From positions 130,449 to 194,448 of the forward strand of contig RCZF01000004.1 of the NCBI GenBank assembly GCA_006438735.1: 64,000 bases of DNA, given 5' to 3'. This stretch comes from Sphingomonas koreensis. GTDB taxonomy: Bacteria; Pseudomonadota; Alphaproteobacteria; Sphingomonadales; Sphingomonadaceae. Under the pieces are notes generated by a model that did no database searches, was not told where the DNA came from, and saw only the letters and a program-made list of their open reading frames with translations. This document shows positions 53,145-62,346 of the stretch, piece after piece. The first letter of the stretch is position 1. Each line of letters begins with the position of its first letter. The position numbers and the translations under genes were made by a program.

Positions 53145-56100
53145 CTAGAAGCTGAACCGGACACCCGCCGTCAAATAGCGGCCGATCCGATCATAGGCTG
53201 CATTGGTCGGATTCGACGTGCTGGTCGGCGGGATGACATCGATCGGCGGCGCCTTGTTGAACAGATTCTCCGCGGTGAGGAAAAGCTCGTTCTTCCCGCC
53301 CATCGCGTTGATGCGATAGGTCAGCGTGGCGTCGGTGTAGAAGACGGCGGGGACGTGATTGTCGTCGGTGAACACACCCTCGATCTTGTTCGGGTCCATC
53401 TTGACCGGCGAAATGTAGCGCTCGGAAACGAACAGCGACAGGTTATCGACCTCGTAATTGACTTGGATCTGCCCCTTCCACTTGGGCGCTGTCGCCGAAT
53501 CGAGCACCTGCAGCGGAATGGCATTTGGCGCCTGGCTGAAGTTATCGAGCGCGCGATTGGCCAGCAGCCGCACGCTCAGCGGATTGCCGAACACCGGCAG
53601 GTGATAGGACAGCTCGAAATCGAGCCCCGACACTTCGAGCACGCTCAGATTGAGCGGCTGAAGGCTGACCCGGACAACGCCATCATTATAGGTGACCAGC
53701 GAGCAATAGGATTGCTGCCCGGCGGCACAGTAATCGATCACGTTCTGCGGCGTCAGCGTGCCGATCGCGCCCTTGAGCTTGATCTTGTAATAATCCGCCG
53801 AGAAATGGAGCCCCGGCGCAAAGCTTGGCGAGAGCACCACGCCATAAGTCTGCGTCAGCGCGCGCTCCGGCTTCAGATCGGCATTGCCCGAGGTGATGAA
53901 GATGGTCGGCGTGGTCGTGCCGTTGCCGCTGCTGGGATAGAGCAGATTCTGCGAGTTCTGCAGCGCGGTGTTGAAAATCTCGAGCAGGTTCGGTGCACGC
54001 ACGTCGCGCGATACGGTGCCGCGGAAGCGAACGCCATCGACCGGCTCGTAATCCACGCCGCCCTTCCAGGTGACGACGTTGCCGGCCAGGCTATAATGCG
54101 TGTAGCGCACCGCGCCGTCTAGATTGAGCGACTGCGCGAACGGCAAATCCTTGAGCACCGGCACGCCGAGTTCGAGAAAGCCTTCCTCCACGCTCTGGCT
54201 GCCCGAAAATGGCAGCGGATCGAAGAAGCGATAGCCGCCGGCTTTGCCGTTGAGCGCCGCCGGACCACCGCGAAGGCCGGTGAAGTCGATCGTCGATTGC
54301 GACACCGCGTCCGACGTCTGGTTCGCCGATTCGTGGCGATATTCGAAGCCGGTGGCGAACGAGATCGGGCCCGCGCCGAGGCTGAAAGAATTGCCGAGAT
54401 CGCCCGCCAGTTTCGCCGAGAACACATCCTGGTGAAGCAGCAGCTCTTTATAGGATTCACCGATCACGCCGTCGACCAGTGCCGGATCGACCGAATTGAC
54501 GCCGAGATAGTTGATCGGCTGGCACCCTGGATCGAGCCCGGTGCCGCCCGGAACGAACGTGCCGGCGCTGTTGTAATATTGCGACCGGCAGACGATCTGG
54601 CCGGTCTGCGGATTGGTCACCGCATCGGCCGAGGCATAGATTTTGCGCAGATTGCCGATATCGGTTTCGGCGAGATATTGTTTGGTCTGGCCGGCGGAAT
54701 AGCCGACTTCCCAATTCCAGTTGGCGCGACCGAACAGGTCCTTGCCCTTCAGCCCGATCGCCTCGCGCGTAACGCGCGAATTGGTTTCGATTCCGAATTC
54801 GGGGAAATCGGACAAATATCGGCCGAGCGTGAAGGATTTGACGTTGTTCGCATCCATCTGCGCGGCGATCGACGCCGGCAGATACGGGTTTTCGCGAAAG
54901 ATCGTGAATTGATACGAAGCGCCGGTGTAGGGCTGCGAATTGTTCAGGAACAGCGTGTGCGAATAAGCGTAGCCGAACTCGGCATAGGCCGACACGGTGG
55001 GCGAAATATCGAAACTCGCATGGGCGAATTCGGACGTGCGCTTCTGATCGGGTGTGAAGCCAAAGTTCGGCGTGTGCCCGTCGCCGCCGCTCTGAAATCC
55101 AGCGCTCGAATCATAGCCGTAATCGAACGGCGCGGTGGCGCCGTTGGCGAGGAATTGGATGCCCTTGAGCGGGCCGGACGTAATTAACCCGCCATCGGAG
55201 CCATTCGACGTGCGTATATCGGGGACGACGATATTGGATGGGCCGTCCGAAACAACGTTGGGAATGAGGCCGTGCGGCTGGCTATACCAAGCGCGCGAAT
55301 TGTGATCGCGGGACCCGAGGCCTTTGCGAACATAGGTTTCCGAGCTGGCGATGATGTGCAGGCGATCGCCGAGGAACGAGCCGCCCCAGGCGACCGAGAT
55401 CTTGTCGCTGGGCAGATCGCCATAGGTCGATACGCCGTCATCGATCTCGCCCTTGAAGCCGACGAAATGCGTGTCGAGGACGAAATTGACCACGCCGGCG
55501 ACCGCGTCCGACCCATAAGCCGCCGAGGCGCCGCCCGTGACGACATCGACGCGCGAAATCAGATTTTGCGGCAGCGTGTTGATGTCCACCGCGAAGTCAG
55601 TGTTGGTCGCCACCACGCGGCGGCCGTCGAGCAGCACGAGGTTGCGGTTGTCGCCCAGCCCGCGCAGGTTGAGCAGATTCTGCCCCACGGTGCCGGCGGT
55701 GGCGTTCGATCCCGGCGAATTGGTGCTGAGGCTGCCGCTGAAAACGGGCAATTTGGTTAGGCCGTCGGCGAGATTGGTCGGCGAGCTGCGCTGCAGGTCT
55801 TCCGATGTGGTCACCGTCACCGGGGTCGGCGCGCGGAAGCCGCTGTTGAGATTGCTGCCGGTGACGACAATGTCGGGCGCGGTGGTCGCCGCTTCCTGGG
55901 CGGCCGCCGCGGTTTCGTCCGGCGCGGCCTGAACGGGCGCCGCAGCGACGGCCGATCCGGGCGTCGCGTCGCCGGATTGGACTTGCGATTGGGCGACGGG
56001 CTGATCGGGATCGGCGGGCGCGGTCGCCGGGGCCGCCTGATCGCTTTGTCCGGCGGCGAACGCGGGGCTGCCGACCAGCGCTGCGATGAACATTGTGGTG

Positions 56101-56150
56101 AGGCTCGCGCTGCCGCGAAGCCTCCGTCGCGCGCCGTGCACTCGTCCCAT
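53145..56150 (-). CDS. TonB-dependent outer-membrane receptor
   Basis: 1001-residue receptor. The signal region is ASLTTMFIAALVGSPAFAAG, then a long Ala/Pro/Gln-rich spacer, the TonB-box-like TTAPDIVVTGSNLNSGFRAP, and a plug with VLLDGRRVVATNTDFAVDIN and VDVVTGGASAAYGSDAVAGV. The 22-strand barrel ends in a terminal Phe (YLTAGVRFSF). Family size and style match sphingomonad receptors of the iron-siderophore/sugar/aromatic type. ATG 56150 follows GAGGGGACGG. As first gene of the catabolic cluster it probably imports the substrate or a precursor across the outer membrane. Confidence 0.9.
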   Translation of the reverse strand: MGRVHGARRRLRGSASLTTMFIAALVGSPAFAAGQSDQAAPATAPADPDQPVAQSQVQSGDATPGSAVAAAPVQAAPDETAAAAQEAATTAPDIVVTGSNLNSGFRAPTPVTVTTSEDLQRSSPTNLADGLTKLPVFSGSLSTNSPGSNATAGTVGQNLLNLRGLGDNRNLVLLDGRRVVATNTDFAVDINTLPQNLISRVDVVTGGASAAYGSDAVAGVVNFVLDTHFVGFKGEIDDGVSTYGDLPSDKISVAWGGSFLGDRLHIIASSETYVRKGLGSRDHNSRAWYSQPHGLIPNVVSDGPSNIVVPDIRTSNGSDGGLITSGPLKGIQFLANGATAPFDYGYDSSAGFQSGGDGHTPNFGFTPDQKRTSEFAHASFDISPTVSAYAEFGYAYSHTLFLNNSQPYTGASYQFTIFRENPYLPASIAAQMDANNVKSFTLGRYLSDFPEFGIETNSRVTREAIGLKGKDLFGRANWNWEVGYSAGQTKQYLAETDIGNLRKIYASADAVTNPQTGQIVCRSQYYNSAGTFVPGGTGLDPGCQPINYLGVNSVDPALVDGVIGESYKELLLHQDVFSAKLAGDLGNSFSLGAGPISFATGFEYRHESANQTSDAVSQSTIDFTGLRGGPAALNGKAGGYRFFDPLPFSGSQSVEEGFLELGVPVLKDLPFAQSLNLDGAVRYTHYSLAGNVVTWKGGVDYEPVDGVRFRGTVSRDVRAPNLLEIFNTALQNSQNLLYPSSGNGTTTPTIFITSGNADLKPERALTQTYGVVLSPSFAPGLHFSADYYKIKLKGAIGTLTPQNVIDYCAAGQQSYCSLVTYNDGVVRVSLQPLNLSVLEVSGLDFELSYHLPVFGNPLSVRLLANRALDNFSQAPNAIPLQVLDSATAPKWKGQIQVNYEVDNLSLFVSERYISPVKMDPNKIEGVFTDDNHVPAVFYTDATLTYRINAMGGKNELFLTAENLFNKAPPIDVIPPTSTSNPTNAAYDRIGRYLTAGVRFSF

Positions 56151-56500
56151 TAGCCGTCCCCTCTCACTGTTTCTGGCTGACGATCGGCCACGGAGCTTGA
56201 GCTCTCTTGCGCCACAACGCCAGACCGACACATTGTATTACGATATGTCATTCGTCAACAGTGAAAGACCGCCGCATTTAAGCGCAACGAAAATGCTTTC
56301 GAATACAGCGATGTGGCGCAGGAAAAATCAGCGCGAGGGGCGACGGCAGCGAGGCGCAAGCGCGTCAGTCGCACGGAGCCGTTGCAAAAATTGGAGTCGC
56401 AATCGGCGAAACGGGCGGTTCGCCACCATCCTCGCGGCCGGGCACTACCACCGTCCCAGGCGTTCAGGCGCGATCCTCCGCGCCCTGAATGCAGGTCGGG
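56151..56500. promoter_or_regulatory. Upstream region of the TonB receptor gene
   Basis: On the minus strand TTGACG (56258-56253) and TACAAT (56237-56232) form a sigma-70-like pair with a 15-bp spacer. The box TGTATTAC (56234-56241, plus strand) overlaps the -10 element. The rest of the 350-bp gap, up to the HAD gene end at 56501, has no gene I can support; the Arg-rich frames there look random. Confidence 0.45.
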
Positions 56501-57250
56501 CTAAGCCTTGAGGCAGGCCACCACGGTTGCGATCACGCTCAGCGTCTCCTGCGGATCGCGCACCCGCACGGTATCGAGCCCGAGCTGTTTCGCCGGATAA
56601 TCGTTGCCGCCGGGAAAGATCGCGTCGCCGACGAACATCATCGCGTCGAGGGCGATGCCGCTTTCATCGCGAAGCTTCTTGAGGCCGTACGCCTTGTCTA
56701 CGCCCTCTCGCGTAATGTCGATCGAGGTCGATCCGCCCATGTTGATCGCCAGCCCCGGCAGCCGCTTCTGCAGATCGGCCTGGATCACCTTGCGCTTGGC
56801 GAAATCGGGATCCCATTTTTCCTTGGCGTCGAGCGGCGCTTGCTGGCCCAGCGCGGAAAATGTGATCTGGCTACCGCGATCCTCGATCCGTTCGCCCCAA
56901 CTCCGCTCGGGCACGAAGCCGGTCGCTTCCAGCGCGGCGTCGAACGCGGTGACGATCTTGTGCTTCTCGGCATCGTCGAACAATTCGGCGTAGACGGCCG
57001 ACCATGCGCCATCCTTGAACGTGTAGAGCTTGGTGCCAGTGGTCGGCATCAACCACAGCCGCGATCGATCCGCGCGCTCGGGCAACCGGCTCGCGACTTG
57101 CTTGTCGAATTGCGGCCAGTCGCCACCCGAGATCACCGCGACATCGGCGACGCCGAGCAGATCGGCGAGCGCCTCGCCCATATCGGCCTCGATCGCCTGC
57201 TTGCTCGCGGCAAGCGTGCCGTCGAGATCGAACGCCACCAATTGCTTCAT
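56501..57250 (-). CDS. HAD-IIB phosphatase family protein, phosphomannomutase-like
   Basis: 249-residue HAD protein. Motif I is VAFDLDGTLAASKQAIE, with the two Asp residues. The cap and substrate regions (VAVISGGDWPQFDKQVASRL, GSQITFSALGQQAPLDAKEK, GGSTSIDITREGVDKAYGLK) and motif IV FVGDAIFPGGNDYPAKQLG resemble the eukaryotic-type phosphomannomutase family. It may be a mannose/glucose phosphomutase or a sugar phosphatase. Last gene of the pentose-phosphate operon, overlapping the previous HAD gene by 4 bp (57247-57250). Confidence 0.78.
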   Translation of the reverse strand: MKQLVAFDLDGTLAASKQAIEADMGEALADLLGVADVAVISGGDWPQFDKQVASRLPERADRSRLWLMPTTGTKLYTFKDGAWSAVYAELFDDAEKHKIVTAFDAALEATGFVPERSWGERIEDRGSQITFSALGQQAPLDAKEKWDPDFAKRKVIQADLQKRLPGLAINMGGSTSIDITREGVDKAYGLKKLRDESGIALDAMMFVGDAIFPGGNDYPAKQLGLDTVRVRDPQETLSVIATVVACLKA

Positions 57251-58047
57251 GCGTGTTCCTTCAGGATCATCGTGTCGATCGCGTGCGCCACGCCGTCTTG
57301 ATCGTTGCTCGTCGTCACGGCGTCGGCCTTGGCCTTCACCGCATCGGTGGCGTTGCCGACCGCGATGGCGCGACCGGCGCGCTCGAACATCGCGATGTCG
57401 TTGGCCTGGTCGCCGATCGCGATCGTCTCGGCAAGCGAAACGCCCATCGCCTCCGCGAGCGCGCTGATGCCGTCGCCCTTGTTACCGAGCTGCGCGGTGA
57501 CGTCGAGATAATAGGTTTGCGATTGCACGACAGTCGCGGCGTCCCCGAACCGCGCCGAGGCGCGCTCATGCAGCCCGGCGAGCAACGCCGCATCGTCGCT
57601 GACGAAGGTAATCTTGTCGGCGTGATCGAGCAACGCGGCGAAATCGTCGGTGACGATCGGATCCTGGTTCGAAGCGCGGCGCTCGTGCTCGACATGCGTG
57701 CCCTGATCGCTCGAGGCGTACCAGCGATCGTCGGCGAACACCCAGCGATCGACCGCCGCGTCGCCGACCAGATCGAACATGCCGCGCGCGACGCCTGCGT
57801 CGATCACATGATGCGCATCGACCGTCCCGTCGCGGCGGAACACGATGCCGCCGTTGAACGCGCCCATCGGCGCATCGAGCGACAGCGCGTCGGCGATCCA
57901 CATCATCCCCGATCGCGGCCGCGCGCTGATGACGGTGAAGCCGATCCCGGCCGCCGTCAGCCGCGCGATGCCCGCCTTGTTGCCATCACTGAGTTGCTTG
58001 TTCGAATCGACCAGCGTGCCGTCCACGTCACAAACGACCAGCGTCAT
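57247..58047 (-). CDS. Cof-type HAD-IIB sugar phosphatase
   Basis: 266-residue Cof-like phosphatase. Motif [21 protein letters not shown], motif [21 protein letters not shown], Lys in [20 protein letters not shown] and motif [22 protein letters not shown]. Such enzymes dephosphorylate sugar phosphates or related metabolites with loose specificity. ATG 58047 overlaps the gnd stop by 4 bp. Its placement suggests clean-up or diversion of hexose/pentose phosphates. Confidence 0.88.
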   Translation of the reverse strand: MTLVVCDVDGTLVDSNKQLSDGNKAGIARLTAAGIGFTVISARPRSGMMWIADALSLDAPMGAFNGGIVFRRDGTVDAHHVIDAGVARGMFDLVGDAAVDRWVFADDRWYASSDQGTHVEHERRASNQDPIVTDDFAALLDHADKITFVSDDAALLAGLHERASARFGDAATVVQSQTYYLDVTAQLGNKGDGISALAEAMGVSLAETIAIGDQANDIAMFERAGRAIAVGNATDAVKAKADAVTTSNDQDGVAHAIDTMILKEHA

Positions 58048-59027
58048 TGCGGGATCTCGACATGGCCGCCGAAGCCATAGCGCATCGCCGAGAGCAATTT
58101 GTCGCCGAAAGTATGCTCGACGCGGCTCCGGTAGCGCGCAAACAGCGCCGCCGACAGCACGTTGACCGGCACCGCTTCCTCCATCGCCGCCTCGATCGTC
58201 CAATGCCCCTCGCCCGAATCGGCGACGTTGCCGGAGAACTTCTCAAGCTTCTGATCGTGCGCCAGCGCCGACGCGGTGAGATCGAGCAGCCATGACGAGA
58301 TAACGCTGCCGCGCCGCCACACCTCGGCAATGTCGGTGAGGTTGAGATCGAAGCGCTCGTCTTCGGGCAGCTTGTCGGACACCTTGCCCTTCAGGATGTC
58401 GAAGCCCTCGGCATAGGCTTGCATCAGGCCGTATTCGATGCCGTTGTGCACCATCTTGACGAAATGCCCCGCGCCCGCCGGACCAGCGTGGATATAGCCT
58501 TTTTCCGCCCGCGGATCCTCGCTGTTATCCTCACGCTCGGGCGTGCGCGGGATCGTGCCGAGCCCCGGCGCCAGCGCCTCGAAGATCGGATCGAGGTGGC
58601 GCACCGCTTCGTCAGGACCGCCGATCATCATGCAATAGCCGCGCTCGAGCCCCCAGACCCCGCCCGACGTGCCGACATCGATATAGCTCACGCCCTTTTC
58701 GGCCAGCGCCTTGGCGCGGCGGATGTCGTCCTTGTAGAAGGTATTGCCGCCATCGATGATGATGTCGCCATCGACGGCGTGATCGCTCAGCGTCTGCACC
58801 GTCTGCTCGGTCGGATCGCCGGCCGGCAGCATCACCCAGAATACCGCCGGCGTATCGAGCTTGTCGCGCATGTCCTTCAGCCCGTCGGCGCCGATCGCCC
58901 CGTCCTTTGCGACATCCTGAACGGCGTCCGCGCTGCGGTCATAGGCGACCACCTCATGCCCGGCCCGCATCAGCCGACGCGCGATATTGCCTCCCATGCG
59001 GCCGAGGCCGATGACGCCGATTTTCAT
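58044..59027 (-). CDS. gnd: 6-phosphogluconate dehydrogenase, decarboxylating (short NAD type)
   Basis: Oxidises 6-phosphogluconate to ribulose 5-phosphate. At 327 residues it belongs to the short GndA/YqeC-type class rather than the 470-residue NADP enzyme. The Rossmann motif is [20 protein letters not shown] with AYDRSADAV at the end of beta-2, an Asp position compatible with NAD. Substrate motif: [20 protein letters not shown]; catalytic Lys: [20 protein letters not shown]. It lies 69 bp after tal. Confidence 0.92.
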   Translation of the reverse strand: MKIGVIGLGRMGGNIARRLMRAGHEVVAYDRSADAVQDVAKDGAIGADGLKDMRDKLDTPAVFWVMLPAGDPTEQTVQTLSDHAVDGDIIIDGGNTFYKDDIRRAKALAEKGVSYIDVGTSGGVWGLERGYCMMIGGPDEAVRHLDPIFEALAPGLGTIPRTPEREDNSEDPRAEKGYIHAGPAGAGHFVKMVHNGIEYGLMQAYAEGFDILKGKVSDKLPEDERFDLNLTDIAEVWRRGSVISSWLLDLTASALAHDQKLEKFSGNVADSGEGHWTIEAAMEEAVPVNVLSAALFARYRSRVEHTFGDKLLSAMRYGFGGHVEIPQ

Positions 59028-59096
59028 GTGTTTCTCCGTGATGATACTGGCATTGCCGCGTCACGCCGGGCGGGCCGGCGCAACGCGTTATGGAAT

Positions 59097-60203
59097 TTAC
59101 GCCGTCGCGGGATGTTTCGGCCCGATCGCGCCGAGCAGATCGTCGAACGCCTTGGCGAACGAGGCGACGCCTTCCTCGACCAGCGTGTCGGTGACGCCAT
59201 CGAGATCGAGCCCCAGCCGATCCGCCTCTGCGAGGACGTGCTTGGCCGCATCGACGTCCTGGGTAATCGTCTCCGCCGCCGTGCCGTGGTCACGAAAGGC
59301 GTCCATCGTCTTCGGCGGCATGGTGTTGACGGTATCGCGACCGATCAGCGTGTCGACATAAAGCGTATCGGGGTAATCGGGATCCTTGGTGCCGGTCGAT
59401 GCCCACAGCAGCCGCTGCGGCATCGCGCCCTTGGCGGCCAGCGCCTGCCACCGATCGGTCTTCAGGAACTCGAGATACCATTGATACGCCATCTTGGCGT
59501 TGGCGATAGCCACCTTACCACGGATCGCCTTGGCCTCTTCGCCGCCGAGCGCGTCGATCTTCTTGTCGATCGCGGTATCGATGCGACTGACGAAGAAGCT
59601 CGCGACGCTGGCGATCCGGTCGATCGGCTGGCCCTGGCGGACACGCTCCTCGAGCCCCGTCGCATAAGCGAGCGCGACGCGCTTGTAGGCCTCGATCGAG
59701 AACAGCAATGTCACGTTGACGTTGATCCCGGCCGCGATCGTCGCCGAAATTGCCGGCGCGCCGGCGGCAGTGCCGGGAATCTTGATCATCAGATTGGACT
59801 TGCCAACCATCTGCCACAGCTTCGCCGCCTCGGCGATCGTCGCATCGGTATCGTCGGCGAGATAGGGCGACACTTCCAGGCTGACATAGCCGTCCTTGGC
59901 GTCCAGCCGGTCATAGACCGGCCGGAGCGTATCGGCGGCCGCCTTGATGTCCTGCACCGCCAGCGCCTCGTAGCGTTCGATAGTTGGCGCGTCGGGATGT
60001 TGACGGTCGTACTCGGACAGGCTGTCGTCATAGGCCGTGCCGTGGCCCATCGCCTTTTCGAAGATCGAGGGGTTGGAGGTAACGCCGGTCAGCCCGTCCT
60101 CCTCCACGAGCTTCTTCAGCCCGCCCTCTTCGAGAAACTTGCGATCGACGAAATCGAGCCACACCGCCTGGCCGAGGCCCGCGAGGTCGTTGAGCGTACC
60201 CAT
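59097..60203 (-). CDS. tal: Transaldolase
   Basis: 368-residue transaldolase of the long actinobacterial/cyanobacterial-like type (TalB is ~317). Block GLTGVTSNPSIFEKAMGHGT near the N-terminus, the Schiff-base lysine in NLMIKIPGTAAGAPAIS, and QRLLWASTGTKDPDYPDTLY. Transfers a dihydroxyacetone unit between sugar phosphates. ATG 60203 begins one base after the transketolase stop, so the two genes are coupled; the longer frame reads into tkt. Confidence 0.93.
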   Translation of the reverse strand: MGTLNDLAGLGQAVWLDFVDRKFLEEGGLKKLVEEDGLTGVTSNPSIFEKAMGHGTAYDDSLSEYDRQHPDAPTIERYEALAVQDIKAAADTLRPVYDRLDAKDGYVSLEVSPYLADDTDATIAEAAKLWQMVGKSNLMIKIPGTAAGAPAISATIAAGINVNVTLLFSIEAYKRVALAYATGLEERVRQGQPIDRIASVASFFVSRIDTAIDKKIDALGGEEAKAIRGKVAIANAKMAYQWYLEFLKTDRWQALAAKGAMPQRLLWASTGTKDPDYPDTLYVDTLIGRDTVNTMPPKTMDAFRDHGTAAETITQDVDAAKHVLAEADRLGLDLDGVTDTLVEEGVASFAKAFDDLLGAIGPKHPATA

Positions 60204-60204
60204 C

Positions 60205-62289
60205 TTACTTGGTCTCCAGCATTTCCTTGGCCACCTTGACGACATTGTCGACGGTGAAGCCGTATTTGTCCGCCAGCTTGGCGAGCGGCGCCGAGGCGCC
60301 GAAGGTCGACATGGTGATCGTCCGCCCGTTGCGGCCGACATAGCGATCCCAGCCGAGCTCGCCGCCCATCTCGACCGCTAACCGCGCATCGACGCCCGAG
60401 GGCAGCACGCTTTCCTTATACTCGGCCGATTGCAGTTCGAACCGGAACCAGCTGGGCAGCGAAACGACGCGGCTACGCACGCCTTCCGCCTTCAGCTTCT
60501 CGTGCGCCTCGACGACCAGCGACAATTCGCTGCCGGTCGCGATCAGGATCACTTGTGGATCGTCGCTGTCGGCGAGCACATAACCGCCCTTGGCGACGCC
60601 CTCGGCGCTGGCATATTTGCTGCGATCGAGCGTCGGCAGCGCTTGGCGCGACAGCACCAGCGCGGCGGGATGCGTCGAATCCTTGATGAGCGCGCGCCAC
60701 GCCTCGGCCACTTCGTTGGCATCGCCCGGCCTGATCGTGTCGATCCCCGGCGTCGCGCGCAGCATCGCCAGCTGTTCGATCGGCTGATGCGTCGGCCCGT
60801 CTTCGCCGACGCCGATCGAATCGTGCGTGAACACCCAGACCGAGCCGATTTCCATCAGCGCCGAGAGCCGCACCGGCGGCCGCATGTAATCGAGGAACAC
60901 GAAGAAGGTGGAGCCGTAAGCGCGCAGATGCGACAGCGCCATGCCGTTGACCACCGCGCCCATGCCGTGTTCGCGCACGCCGAAATGGAAATTGATGCCG
61001 TCGTAATGGCCGGGCTCGAACGACGATGCGCCCTTGATGTCGGTCTTGGTCGATGGCGAGAGATCGGCGGAACCGCCGACGAGCCACGGCAGCTTGGGCA
61101 CGATCGCATTCAGCACCTTGCCGCCGGCATCGCGTGAGGCGATCCCCTTGGCGTCGGCCTCGAAGCTCGGAATGTCGGCGTCCCACCCGTCGGGCAGTTC
61201 GTTCGCCAGCATCGCGGCGACCTCCTTGCCGAGATCGGGATGCGCTTGGCCGTACCGCTCGAACATCGCTTCCCATTGCTCGCGCGCGGGCCCACCGCGA
61301 TCGGCGATCGCCTTTTCGAATGCCTCGGCGACGCCGTCGGGGACGTAGAATTGCTTGTCCGCCGGCCAGCCATAGGCTTCCTTGGTCGCGCGAACGTTAT
61401 CGACGCCCAGCGGCTCGCCATGCGCCTTTTCGCTGCCGGCGCGCGGGCTGCCGTAGCCAATCACCGAATGGACGACGATGAAGGTCGGCTTGTCGTCGGT
61501 CTTGCGGAAGGTTTCGAACGCCGCCGACAGCGCGTCGCAATCGTTGGCGTCGTCGACATGGATGACGTTCCAGCCATAGGCCTGAAAGCGCATGCCGGTA
61601 TCTTCGTCGAACGCCAGATCGGTGCCGCCCTCGATCGAGATATGGTTGCTGTCGTAGATCCAGCACAGATTGGAGAGCTTGAGGTGCCCGGCCAAGCTCG
61701 CTGCCTCGGCCGAGACGCCTTCCATCATGTCGCCGTCGCCGCACAAGGCATAGACGTCGTGATCGAACAGCGGAAATCCGTCGCGATTGTAGCGCGCCGC
61801 CAGCCAGCGCTCAGCGATCGCCATGCCGACCGCATTGCCGCAGCCCTGCCCGAGCGGCCCGGTGGTCGTCTCGACGCCGGTGGTGTGGCGATATTCGGGA
61901 TGCCCCGGGGTCTTCGAGCCGAGCTGGCGGAAATTCTCGATGTCGTCGAGGCTGATCGCCGGCTTGCCGGTCGACTTGCCCTGCCCATCGACTTCCTTCA
62001 CGCCGGCGAGGTGCAGCAGCGCGTAGAGCAGCATCGAGGCATGGCCCACAGACAGCACGAAGCGGTCGCGATTGGGCCAATCGGGCTTGTCGGGATCGGT
62101 GCGCAGGAATTTCGACCACAGCGTATAGCCGACCGGCGCCAGCGCCATCGGCGTGCCGGGATGCCCAGAATTGGCCTTTTGCACCGCGTCCATCGCCAAG
62201 GTGCGAATCGTGTCGATCGCCAGCCGCTCGGGGCTGCCGTCCTCATGCACGTCGCTCGACGTCTCGGGTTTGGTCGCGGTGTCGGTCAT
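60205..62289 (-). CDS. tkt: Transketolase
   Basis: 694-residue ThDP enzyme moving two-carbon units in the pentose phosphate pathway. ThDP motif GDGDMMEGVSAEAASLAGHLK with Asn in WIYDSNHISIEGG. Substrate His residues in NSGHPGTPMALAPVGYTLW and EHGMGAVVNGMALSHLRAYG, and the catalytic loop SIGVGEDGPTHQPIEQLA. 57 bp after rpiA, with a 12-bp palindrome CCGGCGCGCCGG (62324-62335) in the gap. Confidence 0.96.
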   Translation of the reverse strand: MTDTATKPETSSDVHEDGSPERLAIDTIRTLAMDAVQKANSGHPGTPMALAPVGYTLWSKFLRTDPDKPDWPNRDRFVLSVGHASMLLYALLHLAGVKEVDGQGKSTGKPAISLDDIENFRQLGSKTPGHPEYRHTTGVETTTGPLGQGCGNAVGMAIAERWLAARYNRDGFPLFDHDVYALCGDGDMMEGVSAEAASLAGHLKLSNLCWIYDSNHISIEGGTDLAFDEDTGMRFQAYGWNVIHVDDANDCDALSAAFETFRKTDDKPTFIVVHSVIGYGSPRAGSEKAHGEPLGVDNVRATKEAYGWPADKQFYVPDGVAEAFEKAIADRGGPAREQWEAMFERYGQAHPDLGKEVAAMLANELPDGWDADIPSFEADAKGIASRDAGGKVLNAIVPKLPWLVGGSADLSPSTKTDIKGASSFEPGHYDGINFHFGVREHGMGAVVNGMALSHLRAYGSTFFVFLDYMRPPVRLSALMEIGSVWVFTHDSIGVGEDGPTHQPIEQLAMLRATPGIDTIRPGDANEVAEAWRALIKDSTHPAALVLSRQALPTLDRSKYASAEGVAKGGYVLADSDDPQVILIATGSELSLVVEAHEKLKAEGVRSRVVSLPSWFRFELQSAEYKESVLPSGVDARLAVEMGGELGWDRYVGRNGRTITMSTFGASAPLAKLADKYGFTVDNVVKVAKEMLETK

Positions 62290-62346
62290 CGGTGGTGTTT
62301 CCCCAGCTATGATTGACCGAACGCCGGCGCGCCGGTCTTTGTTTCG

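Noticed and set aside
56313..56504. A 63-codon plus-strand frame between the TonB receptor and HAD genes
   Set aside because: Arg/Pro/Ser-rich, no ribosome binding site, no similarity I recognise; it overlaps the end of the HAD gene.
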